Shown: in pieces, positions 57,262-64,000 of the stretch
Position numbering within the stretch: position 1 is the stretch's first letter
Layout of the letters: each line of letters begins with the position of its first letter
Assembly: GCF_014845115.1 (NCBI RefSeq)
Contig: NZ_NKUI01000041.1
Span: forward strand, 1 to 64,000
Reading direction: 5' to 3'
DNA: 64,000 bases
Source: Methylorubrum zatmanii
Lineage (GTDB): Bacteria > Pseudomonadota > Alphaproteobacteria > Rhizobiales > Beijerinckiaceae
Program-made: the position numbers and the translations under genes
Notes under the pieces: model-generated
What the model was told of the DNA's origin: nothing
Seen by the model: the letters and a program-made list of their open reading frames with translations, nothing else
Databases searched by the model: none

Positions 57262-57963
57262 TCAGGAGAAGCCGAGCCGTTCCGTCATCGATCCGGTCCG
57301 CGACGCATCGAGCGAGCCGGAGAACAGGTCGCCGAGAGAGGTTGCCGAATCGACCACCGTGACCGCGCCGGCCCCGAACAGGGCGCCGGGCGAATGATAG
57401 CCCCAGCCGACGCCGACGGCGGCGACGCCCGCGCCCTTGGCCATCATCATGTCGTAGGTCGTGTCGCCGATCATGATGGTCATCGACGGTTCGGCCCCGG
57501 CCTCCCGCATGGCCTGCTGCAGCATCGTCGGATCCGGCTTGGAAGGGGCGTCGTCGGCGGTCTGGATCGTGGCGAACCAGCGGTCCCAGCCGTGCTTGTC
57601 GATGAGATGATCGACGCCCCGCCGCGATTTACCGGTGGCGATGCCGAGTTGGATATCCTCCCGGCGATGCAGCCGCTCCACCAGTTCGGCCATGCCGGGA
57701 AACAGCGGCTCCTCGTAATCGGGATCGATCCGAAGCGCCTGGAAGGCCTGCCGATAGCTGTGAGACAGCGACTCGATCGGGCCCGCCTCGCCGACGAGGC
57801 GCCGGAACGCGTCCGGCAGCGACAGCCCAACGACCGACAGCGCCTCCTTACGCGGCGGCACCGGCAGGTCGTGTTCGGAAAAAGCCCGCCGCTGCGCCTC
57901 GACGATCAGGTGCTGACTGTCGACGAGGGTGCCGTCGACATCGAAGACGACGAGCTTCACCAC
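57262..57963 (-). CDS. HAD family hydrolase, phosphoglycolate phosphatase-like
   Basis: The 233-residue protein starts at a GTG and has the HAD motifs in order: VVFDVDGTLVDS (Asp8 nucleophile, Asp10), IATGKS near residue 110, SKPDPTM with the conserved Lys, and MIGDTTYDMMMAKGAGV with the metal-binding Asp. The helical cap lies between motifs I and II, as in subclass IA. Phosphoglycolate, pyrophosphate or similar small substrates are possible. It lies 66 bases downstream of the ATP12 chaperone gene on the same strand. Confidence 0.88.
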   Translation of the reverse strand: MVKLVVFDVDGTLVDSQHLIVEAQRRAFSEHDLPVPPRKEALSVVGLSLPDAFRRLVGEAGPIESLSHSYRQAFQALRIDPDYEEPLFPGMAELVERLHRREDIQLGIATGKSRRGVDHLIDKHGWDRWFATIQTADDAPSKPDPTMLQQAMREAGAEPSMTIMIGDTTYDMMMAKGAGVAAVGVGWGYHSPGALFGAGAVTVVDSATSLGDLFSGSLDASRTGSMTERLGFS

Positions 57964-57982
57964 GGGGATAAGGCCTCACGAC

Positions 57983-58321
57983 TCACGGCTTGCGCGCCGG
58001 TGCCGCATTCGGGGATGCCCGCCTTTCATAGCCGAGGCGGCAACGGACGAGGAAGCGGCGACGCGCGCCGCCGGAAAGCTTGCGCCGATGCGATTCGCGG
58101 TTGCACGCGGCGTAGGAGGAGCGCCGCCGCCGCTCGGCCGCGCGCTGGCCCGGATTCTGGGGCCGCTGCGCGACCGCATTCGGCTGAGCCGGGGCGGGGG
58201 TGGACGTCTGCGGCTGCGGCTGCGGCTGGGCCGGCGCTCCCGGCGGAGGAGCTGCCCCGGCCGGCGCTGCGGCGCAGCACAGGCCGATGAGCGCGACGGA
58301 CACCAGCGTGACGGTCCTCAT
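57983..58321 (-). CDS. exported PsiF-repeat-like protein
   Basis: The 112-residue product has a signal peptide (VTLVSVALIGLCCAAAPAGA), a Pro/Gln-rich linker (about residues 24-62) and a segment YAACNRESHRRKLSGGARRR then RFLVRCRLG, with the C...LSG..R..F...C pattern of PsiF repeats. PsiF is a phosphate-starvation-inducible exported protein without known activity. Upstream of the HAD phosphatase on the same strand, 19 bases away. Confidence 0.65.
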   Translation of the reverse strand: MRTVTLVSVALIGLCCAAAPAGAAPPPGAPAQPQPQPQTSTPAPAQPNAVAQRPQNPGQRAAERRRRSSYAACNRESHRRKLSGGARRRFLVRCRLGYERRASPNAAPARKP

Positions 58322-58480
58322 GGGATCCTGACCTCGTTGCAGCGGCATCGTTGTGAGCGGGCGGATAAGACCATCTCGCCGGCTCCCCGTCCACGCGACA
58401 GGCTTACCCCTCGACAGCTATGGCGGAGAATCGTTTTTCCGAGACGGGCCTCGCTTTCGTGAAGCAGGGCCCGAGCCGGA

Positions 58481-59851
58481 TCACGCTTCGGGTGCCTCGA
58501 CGATCGGATCGTAGCGCGCGGCGTCGAAACCGAGCAGGTTCCAGCTCTGCGCCATGTGCGGCGGCAGCGGTGCGCTGACATCGACAGGTTGGCCGGTGCG
58601 GGGATGCGGGATCACGATGCGGCGGGCCAAGAGGTGCAGCCGGTTCTGGATCCCGCCGGGCAGCTCCCAGTTCTCCACGTCGAAATATTTCGGATCGCCC
58701 ACGATCGGATGGCCGATGTGCGCGGCATGGGCCCGGAGCTGGTGCGTGCGGCCCGTCACCGGCTTCAGTGAGAGCCAAGCGAGCTTCTGCGCCGCCTGAT
58801 CGACGGTGGCGTAATAGGTCAGGGCGTGGCTCGCCCCGTCGTCGCCGTGCTTGGCGACCCGCATCCGCGCATCGGCATCCGTCGGCTCGTCCTTGACGAG
58901 ATAGGTCGAGACCCGGCCCTGGCGGGTGCGCGGCACCCCCGCCACCAGCGCCCAGTAGATCTTGCGCGCGGCGCGCGACCGGAAGCTCTTGGCCAGGGTC
59001 GCGGCGGCGAGCCGGGTCTTGGCGATGATGAGGCAGCCGGCAGTGTCTTTGTCCAGGCGGTGGACGAGGCGCGGGCGCTGCCCGTCCGGGCCGGTCAGAG
59101 CCTCCAGCAAGCCATCGACGTGGCGCACGGTGCCGGATCCGCCCTGCACGGCGAGGCCGAACGGCTTGTTGAGAATCATCATGTCCGCATCCTCGTAGAG
59201 GATCAGCGAACGGAGGAATTCGGCATCCCCGGCGACCTTGTTCGGGCTGCGCGGGCGGTCGGTGGGCTGGTCGAGCTTGAGCGGCGGCACCCGCACGCTC
59301 GAACCCGGCTCCAGGCGGTCGCTCGGCTTGGCCCGCTTGCCATCGACCCGCAGCTCGCCCTTGCGAACGATACTCTGCACGCGGGTGAAGGGCAGCTGGG
59401 GAAAACGCGCGCCTAAGAAACGGTCGATCCGCATCCCGGCCTCGTCCGGGGACACGGTCAGCGTCTGCACGCCGCTCGCCAGGGTGGCGGAGGCGGCCTC
59501 GCGCTGCTCCCGGCGCGTCGGCCCGGACGGGGCAGCCTCGGCCGGCGGCGCTTTGGCCCGCGCTGCCGTCTCCGCAGGCGGTTTGGTGCGTGCGCGCGGT
59601 GCTGCGGCCGCCGGCTTCGGCGCGGCGGGCTTCGACGCACGCTTCGGACGCGGCGCGTTGTCCTGAGCCTCGACATCGGCCCAGGGCGAGCGCTCGCCGG
59701 CCTCCTCGCCGCGATTGCGGGCGGCGCGCTGCGCGGCATCGAGGGCGGAGCTGCGCGGGCCGGTGCCGGGCCGCTTCGAAAAGCCGCCGGGCTTCGGCCC
59801 GCCGGGCCCGCGTCTGGCACCGGATCCGCGATGTGGAGGACGTCCCTTCAT
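58481..59851 (-). CDS. rluC: RluA-type 23S rRNA pseudouridine synthase
   Basis: The 456-residue enzyme isomerises uridines in RNA. After a long Pro/Ala/Arg-rich, probably disordered N-terminus (about residues 1-125) there is an S4 RNA-binding domain (MRIDRFLGARFPQLPF) and the RluA catalytic domain with RLVHRLDKDTAGCLIIAKTR near residue 262, where the Asp is catalytic, and VTGRTHQLRAHAAHIGHPIV. The S4 domain favours RluC or RluD over RluA. The extension is longer than in most homologues. Confidence 0.9.
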   Translation of the reverse strand: MKGRPPHRGSGARRGPGGPKPGGFSKRPGTGPRSSALDAAQRAARNRGEEAGERSPWADVEAQDNAPRPKRASKPAAPKPAAAAPRARTKPPAETAARAKAPPAEAAPSGPTRREQREAASATLASGVQTLTVSPDEAGMRIDRFLGARFPQLPFTRVQSIVRKGELRVDGKRAKPSDRLEPGSSVRVPPLKLDQPTDRPRSPNKVAGDAEFLRSLILYEDADMMILNKPFGLAVQGGSGTVRHVDGLLEALTGPDGQRPRLVHRLDKDTAGCLIIAKTRLAAATLAKSFRSRAARKIYWALVAGVPRTRQGRVSTYLVKDEPTDADARMRVAKHGDDGASHALTYYATVDQAAQKLAWLSLKPVTGRTHQLRAHAAHIGHPIVGDPKYFDVENWELPGGIQNRLHLLARRIVIPHPRTGQPVDVSAPLPPHMAQSWNLLGFDAARYDPIVEAPEA

Positions 59852-60004
59852 GCCCCGCTGCTATCATCCTGAGATGACGGCGCAAAGCGCCGCGATCGAT
59901 TGCTCGCGAAATCTCCTGTCGGGTTCACCGCCCGATGGCGCGAGCTGCCGGGGCCGGCTGGGTCGCCGTCGCGTCCCCAAGCTCCGCGATGCCCGCCTTC
60001 CGCG

Positions 60005-61252
60005 TCAGCCCGCGAGCCGGGCCGCTTCGAGGGTGAGCCCGAGCCCGACGGAGCCGAAGGTGTCGCCATCGACGACCCGGGCCGACGGGACGCAGGCGGT
60101 GAGGGCCGCACGGACATGGGGCAGGCCGGTGGAGCCGCCGGTGAGGAACAGGGCGTCGATGCGTTCGGGCGAGAGGCCGGCCTGATCGAGACACCGCCCG
60201 ATCCGCTGGGACATGCGCCGCGCCAGATCGTTGGTATGCCCGGCGAGCCGAGTCCGGTCCAGGCCGGCCGAGAGGCCCGGCTCGACCCAATCGAGATCCA
60301 CCGTACCGGTGCCTTCGTCGGAGGCAGCGATCTTGGCGCCCTCGACGGCCATCGCCAGCGAATGCCCGCGTTCCGCCTCCACCACCGTGCGCAGCCGCGA
60401 GACCAGCTCGGGCCGGGCCGCGTCGCGCACCACCTCGTCGATCTCCCGCAGGGTCTTCGGATTGTAGAGGCGGTTGATGCTCGACCACGTGGCGAGGTCG
60501 TGGAAATAGGCGTTCGGCACCGCGAGATCCGCCCGCTTCATCGGGCTGCCGAGGCCGAGCAGCGGCATCACCGCGCCAAGGCTGAGAGTGCGGTCGAAAT
60601 CGGTGCCGCCGATGCGCACGCCGTCATTGGCGAGGATGTCCTCGGCCCGCTCGTCGCGGCTATGCCGCTCGGGCGAGAGCCGCACGATCGAGAAGTCCGA
60701 GGTGCCGCCGCCGATATCGGCGATCAGCGCGATTTCCTCGCTGGTGACCGTCCGCTCGTAGTCGAGGGCCGCGGCGATGGGCTCATACTGGAAGCGCACG
60801 TGGCGGAAACCGATGCTTTCGGCGATCTGGCGGAGGGTGTCCTCCGCCTTGCGGTCGCCAGCCGGATCGTTGTCGACGAAATGCACCGGGCGGCCATGCA
60901 CCACCGTATCGAGGTCCGTGCCGGCCTCGGCCTCGCCGCGTGCCTTCACCATCGTCAGGTAGCGGGCGATCACATCGCGGAAGCGGATGCGCTCGCGGCC
61001 GACCGGCGTGGTCTCCTCGATCAGCGGCGAGCCGAGCACGGATTTCAGCGCCCGCATCAGCCGGCCGGGCGTCCCCTCGACATAGGCCTCGATGGCGGCG
61101 CGGCCGATCTGGGCCTCCCGTCCGGGCGCGAAGAAGATCGCGCTCGGCAGGGTGCGGTGGGTGCCCTCGAGCGGGACCAGATGCGGGCGGCCGACGGTGC
61201 CGATCCCGAGGGTAGTGTTGGACGTGCCGAAATCGAGGCCGCAGGCCGCCAT
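60005..61252 (-). CDS. yegD: Hsp70-family protein, YegD-like
   Basis: The 415-residue protein is only the actin-like ATPase domain of Hsp70: CGLDFGTSNTTLGIG at residues 4-18, ALIADIGGGTSDFSIVRLSP near 205 and LFLTGGSTGLPHVRAAL near 372. There is no substrate-binding domain, as in YegD, whose role is uncertain. ATG 61252 starts directly at the phosphate-1 loop. Codon use matches its neighbours. Confidence 0.92.
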   Translation of the reverse strand: MAACGLDFGTSNTTLGIGTVGRPHLVPLEGTHRTLPSAIFFAPGREAQIGRAAIEAYVEGTPGRLMRALKSVLGSPLIEETTPVGRERIRFRDVIARYLTMVKARGEAEAGTDLDTVVHGRPVHFVDNDPAGDRKAEDTLRQIAESIGFRHVRFQYEPIAAALDYERTVTSEEIALIADIGGGTSDFSIVRLSPERHSRDERAEDILANDGVRIGGTDFDRTLSLGAVMPLLGLGSPMKRADLAVPNAYFHDLATWSSINRLYNPKTLREIDEVVRDAARPELVSRLRTVVEAERGHSLAMAVEGAKIAASDEGTGTVDLDWVEPGLSAGLDRTRLAGHTNDLARRMSQRIGRCLDQAGLSPERIDALFLTGGSTGLPHVRAALTACVPSARVVDGDTFGSVGLGLTLEAARLAG

Positions 61253-61350
61253 GGGGAGGGTGTCGCTTGGTTCTGCCGGGGGGAGGGCGGCCCCGTTAAG
61301 GCGCCCGGACGGCCAAGGCAATCCCCAAACGCCGCATGCCCCCCGCCGCG

Positions 61351-62844
61351 TCAGGCCTCGCCGAGATAGCGCCGCCGCAGGTGATTGAGGAAATCGGCCG
61401 TGTCGAGCGGCCGGCCGGTCGCGGCGGTGAGCAGGTCGTCCGTCTCCAACAGGCTGCCCCGGGCGTGGACGTTCTCCCGCAGCCATCCGCGCAGCTGCGA
61501 GAAGTCGCCCTCGGCCAAAGCCGGGCGGATGCCCGGATGCCGGGACGTGGCGGCCGCGAAGAGCTGCGCGGCGGCGATCGCCCCCAGCGTATAGGTCGGG
61601 AAGTAACCGAAGCTGCCGCCGGGCCAGTGGATGTCCTGAAGGCAACCGCGCCGGTCGTCGGGCACGGTGAGCCCCAGCAGCTCCTTCATCCCCTCGTTGA
61701 AGGCGCCCGGCAGATCGGCCACCGCGAGATCACCCGCGATCATCGCCGTCTCGAGGCGGTAGCGCAGCAGGATATGGGCGGGGTAGGTCACCTCGTCGGC
61801 ATCGACCCGGATGAAGCCCGGCTCGACCCGGGTGTAGAGGCGGTGGAGGTTCCGCGCCTCCCAGGCCGGCCCCTCGCCGCCGAACGCCTCACGCAGGACC
61901 GGCGCGAGGAAGGTGCAGAACTCTCTGGAGCGGCAGGCCTGCATCTCGACCAGAAGCGATTGGCTCTCGTGCAGGCTCATGCCCCGGGCCTGCCCCACCG
62001 GCTGATGGCGCCAGGCGGCCGGACGACCCTGCTCGTAGAGCGCATGACCGGTCTCGTGCAGCACGCCCATCAGCGCGCCGGTGGCACTCGCCTCGTCGTA
62101 GCGGGTGGTGATGCGCACATCGTCGGTGGCTCCGCCGCAGAACGGGTGCAGGCTGACATCGAGACGCCCGCGCTCGAAATCGAACCCGACCGCCCGCATC
62201 AGCCGCAGGCCGATCTCCCGCTGGATGCCGACCGGGAACGGACCCGGCAGGGGCAGGGGAGGGGCCTCCGCCGCCTGCCGTTCCCGCACCGCGACGACGA
62301 GATCCGGCAACACGGCGCGCAGCTCCGCGAACAACGGGTCGATGCGCGCCCGGCGCATGCCGGGATCGTAACCGTCGAGAAGCGCATCGTAGGAGTCGAG
62401 CCCCAGAGCGGTGCCCTTGGCTTCCCCGACCAGACGCTGCAGCCGCAGCACCTCCTCCAGATGCGGACGCAGCCGCGCGAAGTCGGAATCGCGCCGGGCG
62501 TCCCGCCAGACCATCTCGCACCGCGTGGCCGCCTTCGACGCCGCCGCCACGAGGTCGCCCGGCACGGCGGCCGCATGCGCGTAAGCCCGGCGCATCTCCT
62601 GCAGGTTCGCCCGCTCCCACTCACCGAGCTCACCCTCGGCCTCGGCGGCCGCGAGGCGTTCGCCGGTGCGGGGATCGGTCAGGATCTCGTGGGCGAGAAC
62701 CTTCAGCACGGCCAGCTGCTCACCGCGAGCCTCCGACGCGCCGTCCGGCATCTGGGTCTGGGTATCCCAGCCGAGGATGCCGCTTGCGTCCTCCAGGGCG
62801 CCGAGGCGAGCGAAGGTGGCGGCGAGCGTGGTGTAGGCTTGCAT
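61351..62844 (-). CDS. M32 family metallocarboxypeptidase
   Basis: The 497-residue enzyme removes C-terminal residues from peptides. The zinc motif HETGHALYE (HExxH) is near residue 262, with an EMQACRSREF segment that should supply the third ligand. DVRITTRYDE, HPFCGGATDD and HWPGGSFGYFPTYTLGAIAA are further M32 signatures. ATG 62844 gives the usual length; the frame stays open further upstream but without family features. It precedes yegD by 98 bases on the same strand. Confidence 0.94.
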   Translation of the reverse strand: MQAYTTLAATFARLGALEDASGILGWDTQTQMPDGASEARGEQLAVLKVLAHEILTDPRTGERLAAAEAEGELGEWERANLQEMRRAYAHAAAVPGDLVAAASKAATRCEMVWRDARRDSDFARLRPHLEEVLRLQRLVGEAKGTALGLDSYDALLDGYDPGMRRARIDPLFAELRAVLPDLVVAVRERQAAEAPPLPLPGPFPVGIQREIGLRLMRAVGFDFERGRLDVSLHPFCGGATDDVRITTRYDEASATGALMGVLHETGHALYEQGRPAAWRHQPVGQARGMSLHESQSLLVEMQACRSREFCTFLAPVLREAFGGEGPAWEARNLHRLYTRVEPGFIRVDADEVTYPAHILLRYRLETAMIAGDLAVADLPGAFNEGMKELLGLTVPDDRRGCLQDIHWPGGSFGYFPTYTLGAIAAAQLFAAATSRHPGIRPALAEGDFSQLRGWLRENVHARGSLLETDDLLTAATGRPLDTADFLNHLRRRYLGEA

Positions 62845-62890
62845 GGTCGGTGAGGGTCCTTCCCAGTGTCGTCGGAGCGGAGCGCGGAGA

Positions 62891-64000
62891 CTATTCTTCG
62901 CCCTGCCTCTCGCGCCGCAGCCGCTCCCAATAGGCGAGCCGCTCGGCGTAGCGCGTCTCCATGCCCCGGTCGGTCGGCTCGTAGAAGTGCTGACGCCCGA
63001 GTGCTTCGGGCCAGTAATCCTGGCCGGAGAAGGCGTCGGGCTCGTCATGGTCGTAGCGGTACCCCTCGCCGTAGCCGATCCGCTTCATCAACCCCGTGGG
63101 GGCGTTGAGGATGGTGCGCGGCGGGGCGAGCGACCCGGCGGCCTTGGCGACCCGCGTCGCCGCCTTGTAGGCGGTGTAGACCGCATTCGATTTCGGGGCG
63201 CAGGCTAGATAGACCGTGACCTGAGCCAGGGCCAACTCCCCCTCGGGCGAACCGAGGAAGTCGAAAGCCTCCTTCGCGGCGTTGGCGACGACGAGAGCCT
63301 GGGGGTCGGCCAGCCCGATATCCTCCACCGCCATCCGCACGAGGCGCCGGGCGATGAACAGCCGGTCCTCGCCCGCATCGAGCATGCGGCAGAGATAGTA
63401 GAGCGCAGCGTCAGGGTCGGACCCGCGCACGGTCTTATGCAGCGCCGAGATGAGGTTGTAGTGTCCTTCCTGGGCCTTGTCGTAGATCGGTGCCCGGCGC
63501 TGGACGAGGGTCTGAAGCTTCTCCGCGTCGAGGATCTCCCCCGGCCGGGCCGAGCGCCAGACTTCTTCCGCGAGTGTGAGAGCCGCCCGCCCATCCCCAT
63601 CGGCCATGCGGACCAACGCGGCACGCGCCTCTTCGTCGAGGGGGAGAGGGTGCTCCTCCAGCTCCTCGGCGCGGGTCAGCAACCGGGCGAGCGCGCTCGC
63701 ATCGAGGGCGCGGAACAGCAGCACCCGAGCCCGTGAGAGCAGGGCGGCGTTGAGTTCGAAGGAGGGGTTTTCCGTCGTCGCCCCGACGAGGGTGACAGTC
63801 CCGTCCTCCATCACCGGCAGAAAGGCATCGAGCTGCGCCCGGTTGAAGCGGTGGATCTCGTCGACGAAGAGCAGTGTGCCCTGGCCCGTCGATCGCCGCT
63901 TGCGCGCCGCTTCGAACACCTTTCGCAGATCGGCGATGCCGGAGAAGATGGCGGAGATCTGCTCGAAATGCAGCGCGGTCTCGTGGGCAAGCAACCGAGC
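62891..64000 (-). CDS. rarA: replication-associated recombination protein RarA, 5' end missing
   Basis: This AAA+ ATPase acts at stalled replication forks with clamp-loader-like architecture. The visible 369 codons start just after Walker A (ARLLAHETALHFEQISA). Walker B is LLFVDEIHRFNRAQ, sensor 1 VGATTENPSFELN and sensor 2 IADPQAL-type region (VEDIGLADPQALVVANAA). The C-terminal tetramerisation domain with YLACAPKSNAVYTAYKAA and GYRYDHDEPDAFSGQDYWP is complete. The start codon lies beyond base 64000. Confidence 0.95.
   Translation of the reverse strand, partial: ARLLAHETALHFEQISAIFSGIADLRKVFEAARKRRSTGQGTLLFVDEIHRFNRAQLDAFLPVMEDGTVTLVGATTENPSFELNAALLSRARVLLFRALDASALARLLTRAEELEEHPLPLDEEARAALVRMADGDGRAALTLAEEVWRSARPGEILDAEKLQTLVQRRAPIYDKAQEGHYNLISALHKTVRGSDPDAALYYLCRMLDAGEDRLFIARRLVRMAVEDIGLADPQALVVANAAKEAFDFLGSPEGELALAQVTVYLACAPKSNAVYTAYKAATRVAKAAGSLAPPRTILNAPTGLMKRIGYGEGYRYDHDEPDAFSGQDYWPEALGRQHFYEPTDRGMETRYAERLAYWERLRRERQGEE

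Overview
The window is high-GC chromosomal DNA from an alphaproteobacterium, most likely a Methylorubrum/Methylobacterium extorquens-type methylotroph. The assignment rests on ethylmalonyl-CoA pathway genes lying close together: meaB, ethylmalonyl-CoA mutase (ecm/meaA), a katA-ccr pair (ccr = crotonyl-CoA carboxylase/reductase) and pccB, between about 40.5 and 55.8 kb. From memory this is the arrangement of that group; no database was searched.

Layout. (1) 1-4.1 kb is accessory and partly degraded: an IS66-family element cut by the left edge, a small membrane ORF, and a chemotaxis receptor broken by a one-base frameshift. (2) 4.3-12.2 kb holds glnE, a DEDDh exonuclease with a C-terminal SWIM-like zinc motif, phoH and a uvrD/pcrA helicase. 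(3) 12.4-20.4 kb holds a large AsmA-like protein, a bifunctional putA and several small proteins. (4) 20.4-30 kb holds a glutathione peroxidase, an orphan receiver domain, the overlapping argJ-SIMPL-mutT run, a DUF6880-like protein, a coupled methyltransferase/DUF427 pair, comF and a nitrate/nitrite-type transporter. (5) 30-40.4 kb holds the sbcDC nuclease, an L,D-transpeptidase, an S9 peptidase, a very acidic small protein and an alpha/beta hydrolase lipoprotein. (6) 40.5-55.8 kb is the metabolic core: meaB with an overlapping pyroglutamyl-peptidase-like gene, leuD, trpS, ecm/meaA, katA, ccr, a PNPOx-like protein, ilvC with a tetR gene, tRNA-Val(CAC), and pccB. (7) 56-64 kb holds a tiny lipoprotein, an ATP12-type F1 assembly chaperone, a HAD phosphatase, a PsiF-like secreted protein, an RluA-type pseudouridine synthase, a YegD-like Hsp70, an M32 carboxypeptidase and a rarA cut by the right edge.

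Function. Ccr, Ecm and PccB catalyse successive parts of glyoxylate-regenerating acetyl-CoA assimilation, and MeaB protects a B12-dependent mutase. UvrD, SbcCD, RarA, MutT and the exonuclease form a scattered DNA-maintenance set; KatA and the glutathione peroxidase remove peroxides.

The most unusual signal is a roughly 100-bp structured repeat present three times (after the DUF6880-like gene, ccr and pccB). Each copy is in the sense direction of the gene before it and starts three bases after that gene's TGA. Other notable signals are a 14-bp palindrome upstream of katA, an intrinsic terminator and possible promoter inside the katA-ccr gap, a palindrome in front of tetR-ilvC, a nested palindrome forming the 3' end of the peptidase-like gene, and a 4 x 15-bp tandem repeat between comF and the transporter.
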